Positions 11,237 to 21,454 of a stretch of DNA of 35,548 nt are shown here, piece by piece (position 1 is the stretch's first letter; each line of letters begins with the position of its first letter). Under the pieces are notes generated by a model. The model saw only the letters and a program-made list of their open reading frames with translations, did not search any database and was not told where the DNA came from. The DNA is from Phallusia fumigata. Lineage: Eukaryota; Chordata; Ascidiacea; Phlebobranchia; Ascidiidae. Made by a program: the position numbers and the translations under genes. Location: positions 1-35,548 of the forward strand of contig QXVZ01020258.1 in the NCBI GenBank assembly GCA_008931825.1, read 5' to 3'.

Positions 11237-11335
11237 TAAAAACATTTGGAATTTTGATACACGCTTTGCAACCTTAATTTTCAGGTCTAGCGCACGACCG
11301 ACTGAGCTACACAAGCTTAGAAGTATCGACAGCTG
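11237..11335 (-). repeat. tRNA-like (SINE-type) insertion present in only one repeat block
   Basis: On the minus strand, 11316 down to about 11248 reads like the 5' half of a tRNA: GTAGCTCAGTCGG matches the A-box consensus and is followed by GCGC and AAGGTTGC. The T-arm/B-box part is degenerate. The paralogous block near 19771-19790 goes directly from 'atcaa' to 'aaagacgtat' without these 99 bases. Insertion of a tRNA-derived element in one copy is likely; a deletion in the other is possible. It is not a functional tRNA. Confidence 0.5.
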
Positions 11336-11885
11336 AAAGACGTATACCAAGCACTGATGACTGCGGAATCCTTCATATTTTTATGTCCCTCTCGCCTTCC
11401 TGGGATTTGCATCCGTCGCATTGGCACCGCATAAAATTGTTGCGTCAATTATATTTGTACTTTGCATTGATAAGGGATAGATGCATTCTGAAATGTCGAC
11501 TCGTATGCTTCTGAAGCAAAAAATGATTTAACAAAGACCATTGCCTAACATCTGAAAGATGATGTTACGTAGCTGGAATATTTTGGTCCCACAAATTTTT
11601 GAAACATAATCTTTTACTGCGCGTGATGCATTTTCCGACCCGTGATGCGAAAATAGTAGATTGCGTCACAGTTACGAATCCATTTCTAAATACGACAATT
11701 TTAACAAATGCCACGAATTTTGGCCATTTACGCATTTTCGTGCATCATCTTGAATGCTAGAAAGAAAAGAAAGTTTTTGTCCTTGAAGTTATTATTTAAG
11801 TTTCGCCTTTCCTCGAAAATTTTAAATCCCGCATTTACCTTGAAGTAAAATCTCAAGATGATTTACAAAAAGAAAGTTTTCTTAC

Positions 11886-11976
11886 AGGTTTTTGTAGTTG
11901 AAGTACAGAATCGCAGAGTAGTCTCACTCCTTCGCTTCCGATCTCACATTCCCACAGCAGCAGCTCTTCAATGTTG
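11886..11976 (-). CDS. Partial LRR exon 6' cut by a single-N join
   Basis: This is the 3' 91 bp of an LRR module, with a normal GTAAGA donor, cut at an N at 11977. It encodes NIEELLLWECEIGSEG and the usual end LQLQKP. It resembles LRR exon 6 but differs at several bases near its cut end, giving WE against WR at residues 32-33 and ELLL against KLLL. The differences exclude a simple identical overlap. It is either the other haplotype of exon 6 or a truncated distinct module. Confidence 0.6.
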
Positions 11977-11995
11977 NAAAAGAAAGTTTTCTTAC

Positions 11996-12157
11996 AGGTT
12001 TTTGTAGTTGAAGTACAGAATCGCAGAGTAGTCTCACTCCTTCGCTTCCGATCTCACATCTCCATAGAAGCAGCTTTTCAATGTTGTGAAGACAACGAGT
12101 CAGTGAAGCTGCCCCCGGATTGCCGATGTCGTTGTTGGAGAGGTCGAGTCTCTTCAG
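11996..12157 (-). CDS. LRR exon 6
   Basis: A 162-bp phase-0 module with acceptor TTTCCATCAG and donor GTAAGA. It starts LKRLDLSNNDIGN and has a Thr variant (SLTRC) shared with LRR exon 1. Residues 32-33 are WR. A partial, slightly different second copy lies directly downstream across a single N, so either this exon exists in two alleles or a neighbouring exon was lost in assembly. Confidence 0.86.
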
Positions 12158-12439
12158 CTGATGGAAATGCAAACAACACATGTCAAGTCGCAACAAATGC
12201 AAACATACAAAAACAACATGACGAATTTCTGGCCAACCCACTATCGATGCATATACTACTCTCTGTGATATAACATTGCCTTTTAAATCATCGAACTCAT
12301 AAATAGTTGCTGATTTTTAGAAATAGGTGCTGTAATTACATTAAATAAAAGCTAAACGTTCAGAAGCTTTTTAGTAGACAAATCGTGGGCAAAATGAGGT
12401 CCTTAATTGCTAAGGTTTTTGCTAAGGAGACATATTCCC

Positions 12440-14000
12440 CAAATAATTAGGATACGTTTATTTTAAAAGAACGAGATGCGATTATAATAAACACCTCTAA
12501 ATTCAACGACATAATACGACACAGAAGTCAATTGAATTCTTCGTACAAGATATAGTAAAATATACATAGTGCATTAAACTGAGTACAGTAAACTGTAGTT
12601 TTGCGTAATGCCGTTGAAAGCTTAACTGCAAAAAGTAGTGACATAGAGCAGTACGTTGTTTTCAACGCGAATGAAAAGACAAGTCCTAATCAAAAGAAGT
12701 TGGTAAACTCACAGCACTTCAATGCTCCCGTGCTAAGGATCGTTACGGATTTTTGAAATTCTAGTTTGTCGACTGTTTGCATGGGTGTTTGTCGAAACCA
12801 GCAACAATGGCTTCAAAACATATTTTGAAATGGGGATTATGTTGATCATGGGCACCGCATTAAATTCAGATTTCATGTAAAAATACGCAGAATTAAATGC
12901 AACTCCGACGTACGACGGTTATTTGTGCATTTGTTTAAATTGCTGAAATTACTTTTGGTGTGCCCTGTCAGCTCTTGTAAATCACTAATTTTTCGACACT
13001 TGGTACGGTCGCCAAGGTTTGGCGAAGATTTTAAAAGTAAGGGTTAATGAAATCCACAAGACGATGGATATATTAGATCAGTGCTCTCCAACTATTGAAG
13101 CGTAGTATCAAAGCTGGTTTGCAGTAGAAAAAAACTTTTGGCATTTTTAAAGTTTTTTTGCAACAGTTAAGCGACTGAGAAAACTGTTTTAACGCCATTT
13201 TGAATCTTTCTGTGTCGAAAGGCAACCCAGCACTTGTAACATTAAAATCTGTAGTGTGACGTCATAACTTTCCGCTAATCGATGAAACGTTATGGAAAGA
13301 AAATTACTCAAAAGTCTCCGCAAAAATTGTATTTGTTTACTGATACCATTTCAAAATTGCAGTTAGAAACAATAAGACTTTTCTATTCGTTGGCTACATG
13401 TTGTGAGTCCTATGAGGCAATTTTAAATTATAACCCACTTAAGCCACAAAACCTATTTGATCACGAAACTGGAAACCAAACTACAGATAAAAAGTCGCGG
13501 GTTGCTAATCTCTGCCCTAAGATTAAAAATGAATTTTTTCGATAAACTTTTTTGTTCTATGATTTCTTTTATTTTTCAGTTCCTGCATTAATAGGAGACT
13601 GCGCCTCTATTGGCGGTGTGGCACAATTGCAAGGAATAATACAACATTATATGGTCACATTTTGCGTGTTTGGTTATAGACTACGACATAGGAAGACAAT
13701 AGCGTGTGTTCGCCTAACTATGACAAATATTAAACGAATATGTGACCAGAATTTTCCTAATCCGCTTTTTAGGCGTATTAACAAAGGAAAACAAGTTCCA
13801 GAAAATATTTTGTTTTCCCACCACTCTTTTCGTGCAAAAAGTTTACACGGCGAATTCTAAACATTTGCGAAAATTTTAAAACAAGTGTTTTACCCAAAAG
13901 TTATTGTTACTGTTTAAAGAAGCGTGTGACATCACACATTCATCTATTGCGTCACAATTACGAATCCATTTTTAAATTGGACAATTTTAACAAATGCCAC
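12440..14000. repeat. About 0.8-1 kb intronic module, copy B
   Basis: Collinear with 7290-8350, with an extra stretch (about 13330-13860) that is missing in copy A but present in relatives at 15650-16160 and 24000-24290. Plus-strand open frames at 13282-13545 and 13552-13860 lie in this repeated sequence and are interrupted in the relatives, so they are not called as genes. Confidence 0.6.
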
Positions 14001-14220
14001 GAATTTTCGCCATTTACAAATTCTCGTGCACTTTTTTAAATGCTTGGAAGAAAAGAAAGTTTTTGTCCTTGTAGTTGTTATTAAAGTCATTTCCTCACAA
14101 AATTTACGTCCCGCATTTTCTTAAAAAGTTTAAGTCTTGCATTTTCCTTGACAAGTTTCAATCCCGCATTTTCCTTGAAGTAAAATCAAAAGATGAATTA
14201 GTAAAAAACAGTTTTCTTAC

Positions 14221-14382
14221 AGGTTTGTGTAGTTGAGAAACAGAACCGCAGAGTAGTCTGACTCCTTCGCTTCCGATCCCACAATTCTCAAGCAGCAGCT
14301 TTTCAATGTTGTGAAGGCAACGAGCCAGTGAAGCTGCCCCCGGATTACCGATGTCGTTGCGGGAGAGGTGGAGTTTCTTCAG
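14221..14382 (-). CDS. LRR exon 5
   Basis: A 162-bp phase-0 module with donor GTAAGA. It starts LKKLHLSRNDIGN. His is at residue 5, Arg at residue 8, EN at 32-33, and Gly replaces Asp at residue 46 (LCGSV). It ends SQLHKP, a variant shared only with LRR exon 7, which suggests these two are close relatives or exchanged sequence. The acceptor region differs slightly (CTTACATCAG). Confidence 0.86.
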
Positions 14383-14499
14383 CTGATGTAAGGAAAAAAA
14401 CAAGTCGTAACAAATTCACATGTATAATAACAACATGACGAATTTCTGACCGACTAACGATCGATGCTTGTACTACTCTCACTGATTTAACGAAAGTTA

Positions 14500-15370
14500 T
14501 TTATTTTACCGGATGTAATCCGTGAGGCGTACATTGTTTTAAATAAGCGACTAAAATATGTTATATTAGTTATGCCGCCAAGATGATCAATTAGTGCAAC
14601 CGCCCTGCACTCGTGAGAGTGTTGATTTAAAAACTCCCGGTTGCAACACTTGATTCACAGATGAAAAAGTTTCTCACTGGTTTTTGTAGTTGAAGTACAT
14701 AATCGCAAAGTAGTCTCACTCCATCGCTTCCGATCTCACATCTTCTCAGCAGCAGCTCTTCAATGTTGTGAAGGCAACGAGCCAGTGAAGCTGCCCCCGG
14801 ATTACCGATGTCGTTGTATGAGAGGACGAGTTTCTTCAGCTGATGGAAATGCAAACAACACATGTCAAGTCGTAACAAATGCAAACATACAAATACAACA
14901 TGACGAATTTCTGACCAACGTACGATCGATGCTTATACTACTCTCTGTGATATAACATTACTGTTTAAAATTATCGAAATCTGAAGTAGTTGCTGATTTT
15001 CAGAAATAGGTGCTGTGTTTTCATTAAATAAGAGTTAAAGCTTCAGAAGCTCTTTATTAGACAAATGGTGGGCCAAATGAGGTCCTTGCTGTGGTTTTTA
15101 ATGGTATGGGTATACACTTGTATACATTCGATAGTTATTTATTTTGACATAGCGAATGCTGGATGTAATCCCTAGGCCGTACGTTGTTTTTAATATGTTA
15201 CTAAAATATGTTATATCAGTTATGCCAATTACCAAACTAGGCTACTTTGATTCCCAGAGGAAACGATAGGTCGCACAAAATTTTCATGATAATTTCGCAT
15301 TCAAATAACGAATAAATAAAATAAACAAACAAACAATGGGCCGATTAATATATTTGGGTTTTTGTGTTAT
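14500..15370. repeat. Two partial hAT-like module copies around LRR exon 4
   Basis: Fragments of the module lie at about 14500-14650 and 15115-15370 on either side of LRR exon 4. Both lack the right half. This fits the compressed spacing of exons 4 and 5 through internal deletion. Confidence 0.4.
14678..14839 (-). CDS. LRR exon 4
   Basis: A 162-bp phase-0 module ending in CCA before a GTGAGA donor, where the others end in CCT before GTAAGA. It starts LKKLVLSYNDIGN. Val replaces the usual Asp at residue 5, Tyr is at residue 8, RR at 32-33, and Tyr replaces Ser at residue 47 (CDYV). It lies only 295 bp upstream of LRR exon 5, the tightest spacing in the array, so the intervening segment lost most of the repeat modules or came from a different duplication. 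Confidence 0.86.
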
Positions 15371-16484
15371 TTTTGACACTTTAGGGCTGATGAAATCCAC
15401 TAGACGATGGATTTTTTCGGTTTTTTGCAACAGTTAGGGGACCGTGAAAAAAGTTTGAACGCCCTTTTGAGTCTGCTTGGGTCGAAAGGCCATTCAACAT
15501 TTGTAACATTAAAATCTATAGTGTGACGTCATAACTTTCCGTCAATCGATGTGACGTCATCAACACATAAATACTGAAAAGTCCAGGCAATGATTTTATG
15601 GATTTGCGCCACTGGATAACGTGTATATTGTTTTCTGTTACCGTTTTTAAATTTCAAGTAGAAACAATACGACTTTCCTATTCGTTGGCTACATGGCTAC
15701 AAGTCCTATAAGGCATTTTTTACCAAACTATTTCCCTCATAAGCCACAAAACCTGTTTGATCTGTAAACTGGAAACCAAACCAAAGATAAAAAGTCGCGG
15801 GTTGCTAATCTCTACCCTAAGATTAAGAATGATTCTTTTTTGATAAAGATTTTTTCTGTTCAATGGTTTCTTTGTTTTCTTTAGCGTGCCAAAGGTTGCT
15901 GGGCTCCTGCACCAGTAGAAAGTTGCGCCTCTATTGGCGGTGTGGCACAAACGCATGCAATAATACAATTTCATATATTTTGCTTGCTTTCAAACTACGA
16001 CATAGGAAGACAATGGTGTGTCTTCGCCTAACTATGACAAACATTAGACAAATATAAGACCAGAATTTTCCTGATTCGCTTTTTCCGCGTATTAGCAAAG
16101 GAAAACTTATTCCGGAAAATATTTTGTATTCCCACGACTTTTTCTGTGCAAGAAATTAACATGACGGATTCTAAACATTCATAAAAATTTAAAAATAAGT
16201 GTTTTACCCAAAAGTTATTGATAATGTTTAATGAATAAGCAAGTGACGTCAGACATTTATCTATTGCGTCACAATTGTGACAGCATTTGTAAATTGGACA
16301 ATTTTTACAAATGCTACAAATTGTGGCCATTTGCGAATTCTGGTACATTTATTATTTGCTAGAAACAAAAGGAATATTTTGTCCTTGTAGTTATATTTAA
16401 GTTCCGCATTGGCTGGAAATGTTTAGTCCCGCAATTTTTTCAAAGAAAAACCTCAAGATGAATTGAAAAAAGAAAGTTTCTTAC

Positions 16485-16646
16485 AGGTTTTTGTAGTTGA
16501 AGGACAGAATCGCAGAGTAGTCTCACTCCTTCGCTTCCGATCTCACATCCCCTTAGCAGCAGCTCTTCAATGTTGAGAAGGCAACGAGCCAGTGAAGCTG
16601 CCCCCGGATTACCGATGTCGTTCCAGGAGAGGTCGAGTCTCTTCAG
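16485..16646 (-). CDS. LRR exon 3
   Basis: A 162-bp phase-0 module with acceptor CATTTCCATCAG and donor GTAAGA. It starts LKRLDLSWNDIGNPGAASLA. Its distinguishing residues are W8, L24 (LLNIEE where the others have LHNIEE) and RG at 32-33. All ladder positions (Leu, Asn, Ile) are intact, so both LRRs should fold. Conserved intron flanks show that it belongs to the recent duplication set. Confidence 0.87.
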
Positions 16647-17069
16647 CTGATGGAAATGCAAACAACACATGTCAATTCGTAACAAATGCAAACATAACAA
16701 TATGACGAATTTCTGACCAACCCACGATCGATGCTTCTACTACTCTCTGTGCTATAACATTGCCGTTTAAAATTACCGAACTCTAAAGTAGTTGCTAATT
16801 TTCAGAAATAGGTGCTGTGTTTACATTAAATAAGAGTTAAAGCTTCAGAAGCTCTTGAGACAAATGGTGGGCCAATTGAGGTCCTTGCCATAATATTCAA
16901 TGGTCCGGTTATTAGCTCTTCTAATTTTACTGTGATAAAAAATGGTTCATTTCGGCCAACAAGAAAACAGTTGGCGAGCACTGATCTAATACAAAGTGGT
17001 TGAAGATGTGCAATAAAACAACATCAAATTTCTTCCAGTTGTATCACGTGTAAAGCAAAAACTTGCATA

Positions 17070-17600
17070 CATTCGATAGTTATTTATTTCACTATTGCGC
17101 GGGCCGAATGTAATCCGTGGGCCGTACGTTGTTTTTAATTTGTTACTAAAATTTGTTATATCGATTATGCTGCCAAGATGATGAATTAGTGCAACCGCCC
17201 TGCACTCATGAGAGTTTTGGTTCAAAAACTTCCGGTAACAACTCTTGAGGTTGTTTAAGCGCCAAACTATGCTGGTTTGATTCCCAGAGGAAACGATGGA
17301 TCGATCGCACCAAACTTTAATTACAACTTCGCATTTAAATGACGAATCAACAAATAAAAATAAAATAAACAATAGGCCGATTAATATATTTGGGTTTGTG
17401 TGTGTTTTGTATGAAACCACCCTTGGTTGGAAGCACACATACTCGGTGTTGCAGGAAAAACATCTTTTCGCAGCACGCAATTAGAATGCGCGATTTCTTT
17501 GTAAGCCACAATGTGTGGGAGTTGAGAAAAACAAAACAGCGCGCCAAAGAAGAAAGTTTCATACCAATGTTGTGTTGTACTCACAAAACGATTTCCACTC
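17070..17600. repeat. hAT-like repeat module, copy 3
   Basis: The third full-length copy of the module, in the intron downstream of LRR exon 2. It keeps the minus-strand open frame (16986-17480) with a similar but not identical translation to that at 5981-6511. Confidence 0.5.
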
Positions 17601-18451
17601 GATAAAAATACAAACCTACTGTTATCGTACGATTTTGTGTGTCAGCGGCGTTTCCTGAGTCACAAACACTTAGTTTCATAAAAATAATGTTTAATTTTAA
17701 ATGGAAGGAATATTAAACATATTGCGTACTATGCCCATCGTTAGCATCGCAAATTATATTTTGTCACCTTTTGGACATTAAAACGAAAAACCAATACGTA
17801 TTTCGTGAAACAAGTTTATTAGCCGCAAACAAATTGTATAAACAGACCCAGATCAGGTCCCCTAAGATTTTGGTGTCACTCGTTGGGCTAGGGGAAAATA
17901 TAGTTGAAAGACCTGGTTTTTTTTAGGGGGGGCGAATTGTGCCGCCTGGATTTGGGTGGCCTGTGCTATTGACATTGTCATGTCAGTTATGCTTCTACAA
18001 ATTCCACCAAGTTGAACGATGAATTGATGCTATCTCTTGACATTGGTACAATGCGGGTGGTTTTAAAATCTCGACTCGGATGGTAAATTTGGCGACCTTG
18101 CTTTTAGCCAATGGAATTTTATCGGTTTAACAAAATCAGTCACTTTACAACTTCAAATTTCAATCAATGAAGTAAATACAGGGCGAGTGGAGTTACAGCT
18201 CGACAGTCATTTCTAGTAATCTAAAATTAGTTCGAAGTCACGCATAAAGTTGAAAAGCTGCGCCACAGCGGTGATGCGACCGAACTTTAGTTTGNTTAGT
18301 TCGAAGTCACGCATAAAGTTGAAAAGCTGCGCCACAGCGGTGATGCGACCGAACTTTAGTTTGATGTGTATTTGCATTTTGGTCTTTCTACGTTTTCTTC
18401 CATAATCCGACCTTTGTAAATGTGACAATGTTGTTGATAAATTAATAGGTT

Positions 18452-19142
18452 TGTAGCGACCACTAGTGTAAATTATGCAAAATTAGCAATTAGCGATTGC
18501 AAAAATAGTTGATTTTTCGGTGTACGAGCTCAAAGCTCGCATGGATGTCAAATTTATGACTCATGAGAAACTTCACCNTGTTAGGACATCGAGTATAAAA
18601 TCCGATAAAACCAAATCGCTATTCGAGACATCCAAGCCGAGACACTTTGATGTTTGTTGAAAGCCTGAGCTACATAAATGTGAACCAGTAGGGTGGCGTT
18701 CTACACATTGCCATTGCACACATTACCACCCCTAATACGACATTATCCACATACACCATTTCTCATTTTTACAATGGAAAGATTTTTAATCTACATTACA
18801 TTAGGTGATATTTTTCTTGGCGTTTTCTAACATGATTGTTTTTGTAATCATAGACGTAGCCACACATTTGTGATCGCTAATTGGTAGCGGTTTTAATAGG
18901 GCGTAGGCCTCGTTGTCGCAAAGGTATTTTACATCACTTATATCTGTGTTGNTGAGGAGGTGTACGGAGGTTATGGCATTGTCAAGGACGGTGGTATCGA
19001 GTTCTTACATATAAGTGACGACCCTAATCCAAAGCCTTCACGCATAGTAAAGAACAATTAAACAAAATAACAAAACACCTGTAATACGAACTGAGTCTCA
19101 TAGGCGCATATGCCGTGGACTCAACAAACCGTGGTCGCCACA
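18452..19142 (+). mobile_element. LTR-like element (solo LTR), copy 1, with target duplication
   Basis: It starts TGTAGCGACCAC and ends GTGGTCGCCACA, with GGTT immediately outside both ends (18448-18451 and 19143-19146). TG...CA ends plus a 4-bp target duplication fit a solo LTR of a Ty3-like retroelement. Long imperfect inverted ends leave a DNA element possible. The paralogous block at about 10640 has the uninterrupted sequence 'taataggttaaactgtg', a natural empty site. Bases 18579-18951 between two Ns do not belong to the element and appear to be a misplaced contig. Confidence 0.65.
18579..18951. other. Misplaced contig inside the LTR-like element
   Basis: This stretch, bounded by Ns at 18578 and 18952, matches the ordinary intronic block (10769-11100, 'tgttaggacatcgagtataa' onward) and continues into sequence like 19629-19660. 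It interrupts an element whose sister copy at 30282-30680 has no such insert. It is best explained as a scaffold placement error. Confidence 0.7.
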
Positions 19143-20430
19143 GGTTTAACACGCCGGCTGTGAAAAAATTAATTTAAAGCCAAAATATTGTTGAAACTGA
19201 AATGTATTTTTTGCAGCGTTTACTTACTGCACAAATTTCATGCTTGAAACGTTATCCAAGCAGAGACGTTTACATTGTACACACTACCACCCCTTACATG
19301 TTATTGTCCTCATAAATAATTACAGTGGAAACAAATTTAATCTGCATTGCATTAGGTGCTGTTTTTCTTGGCGTTTTCTAACATAACTGTTTTTGCAATC
19401 ATAAACCATATAGTTCACTACACATTTGTAATCCCTAATTGGTAGCGGTTTTAATAGGGTGTGGTCAAATTTTCGATTAAAAAGAAAGATTTTGAAATAA
19501 AATTGTTTTGAAAAAAAATTCATGAAATTTTAATCCGACCCAATCATTTGCAAATCATTTAACACGCTTGATGGCAAAAGTATGTTTGTTCCAAACCACA
19601 TAGTCTTCCCAACCAACCAATTTATAGGCCTTGTTGTCACATAAGTATTTTACATCGATCATACGTGTTTTGCACAAAGTTGACCTGCATTAACCTTTAG
19701 CCTTGTCGTGCCGCAATCAATCGGACTACAAAATCCTAATGACTCTTTTGACTCGGTTTCAGAATAGGGTATAAAATCAAAAAGACGTATACCAAGCACT
19801 GATGCCTTCATATTTCATATTTTTATTTTGAGTTTCCTCCCGTCTTTTTGGGATTTGCATCCGTCGCATTGACACCGTATAAAATTGTCGTGTCAGTTAT
19901 ATTTGTACTTTGCATTGATAAGGTGTAGGTGCATTTCTGAAATATCGACTAGTATGCTTCTGAAGAGAAAAGTTGCCTTGATTTAACAATGACGATTGCC
20001 TAACATCCGAAAGATGATGCTAGTCTTACGTAGCTGGGATATTTTGGTTCAACCACTTTTTGAAATATAATCTTTTACTGCGCGTGATGCGTTTGACGAT
20101 CCGTGATGCAAAATTAGTAGAATGGGACTCATAATTACGCATCGCTTCATTTTGTGTTGGGTTAGAACAGTCACCGTTAAACAAGGCATTTGTAAATTGG
20201 ACAATTTTAACGAATGCCACGAATTTTGGCCATTTACGAACTCTGGTACATTTTTTTAAATGCTAGAAAGAAAAGAAAGTTTTTGCTCTGGTGATAATAA
20301 TTTAAGTTCCGCATTTTCTTGAAAATTTCAAGTCCCGCATTTCCTTGAAAAGTTTAAGTCTTGCATTTTCTTGAAAAGTTTTAAGTCAAGCAAAATTTCA
20401 ATATGATTTAGTAAAATAAAGTTTTCTTAC

Positions 20431-20592
20431 AGGTTTTTGTAGTTGAAACACAGAATCGCAGAGTAGTCTCACTCCTTCGCATCCAATCCCAGGTCCACCC
20501 AGCAGAAGCTTTTCAATGTTGTGAAGACAGCGAGCCAGTGAAGCTGCTCCCGGATTACCGATGTAGTAGCGGGAGAGGTCGAGTTTCTTCAG
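20431..20592 (-). CDS. LRR exon 2
   Basis: A 162-bp phase-0 module encoding two LRRs, with acceptor TTTCCATCAG and donor GTAAGA. It starts LKKLDLSRYYIGNPGAASLA. Its exposed variable residues are R8, Y9 and Y10 in the first repeat and GGP at 32-34 in the second. The usual Asn at residue 9 and Cys at residue 34 are replaced by Tyr and Pro, which is unusual for the LRR ladder position. Flanking intron sequence matches that of the other modules for over 100 bp on each side. Confidence 0.86.
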
Positions 20593-21119
20593 CTGATGGA
20601 AATGAAAACAACACATGTCAAGTCGTAACAAATGCAAATATACAAAAACAACATGACGAATTTCTGACCAACCCACCATCGATGCTTGTACTACTCTCAG
20701 TTATATAACACTGTTGTTTAAAATTGTCGCACTCAAGAAAAGTTGCTGATGTTCAGAAATAAGTGCTGTTTTAACATTAAATAAAAAACTGCCAAGGTTC
20801 AGCAGCTTTTAATGAGGTTCAAGATAAGAAAGATTGTGTGCCGAATGATGGGCGTATGTAAGTCATGGAATTTAGTATAGTTGTTGCACCACAGCGACAA
20901 TCATTAAGCCACTACATTCATTGTTCATTATTCAATATTTTGATACATTTGACAGGAATTTTGTTTATCTTCTGCTCCATAACTCGTGTAGTTATTAAAT
21001 AAATTGTTTGGCGCAACAAGAAAACAGTTGGTGAGCACTGATCCAATACAAAAGTGATTGGAGGTGCGAGAAAACTATAGGAATTTTCTTCCAGTTGTAT
21101 CACGCATAAAAAAAAACAC

Positions 21120-21450
21120 TTTTTTACATTCGATAGTTATTTATTTTAACATTGCGCAGGCCGGATGTAATCCGCGGGCCGTACGTTGTTTTAAATATGT
21201 TACTAAAATATGTTATATCAGTTATGCCGCCAAGATGATCTATTAGTGCAACCGCCCGGCACTCATGAGAGTGTTGGTTCAAAAACTTCCGGTTTCAACT
21301 CTTGAGGTTGTTTAAGCGCCAAACTAGGCTGCTTTGATTCCCAGAGGAAACAATGGGTCGCACCAAATGTTAATGACAATTTCGCATTCAAATAACGAAT
21401 AAATGAAGAAAACGAATAAACAACAGGCCGATTAATATATTTGGGTTTTG
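21120..21450. repeat. hAT-like repeat module, truncated copy
   Basis: The left part of the module is present (GC palindrome to 'ggccgattaatatatttggg'), but the sequence then passes directly into the 'aaaagcagtg' element at about 21455. The 'cagcgcgcc' part is deleted. Confidence 0.45.
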
Positions 21451-21454
21451 TGTT

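Larger units (their letters stand above)
9320..11600. repeat. About 2.3-kb intronic block, copy I
   Basis: In order, this block carries 'gattttgtgtgtcagcggcg', the Charlie-like fragment, 'caggtcccctaagattt', 'ggcctgtgctattgacattg', 'gagttacagctcgacagtc', 'gcgccacagcggtgatgcg', the ACTACCACC repeat and a 'ctgaaagatgatg' element. The same order is found at 17600-20130 and, with deletions, at 21455-22470. An N gap (10264-10444) interrupts it. Confidence 0.65.
17600..20130. repeat. About 2.3-kb intronic block, copy II (disturbed assembly)
   Basis: Homologous to copy I, with an inserted LTR-like element and three single Ns (18295, 18578, 18952). Bases 18227-18294 recur exactly at 18296-18363 across the first N. 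Confidence 0.65.

Noticed and set aside
13282-13860. Two plus-strand open frames in tandem
   Set aside because: They lie in a repeat module whose relatives at 15.65-16.16 and 24.0-24.3 kb are interrupted, and they run antisense to the receptor introns without domains.
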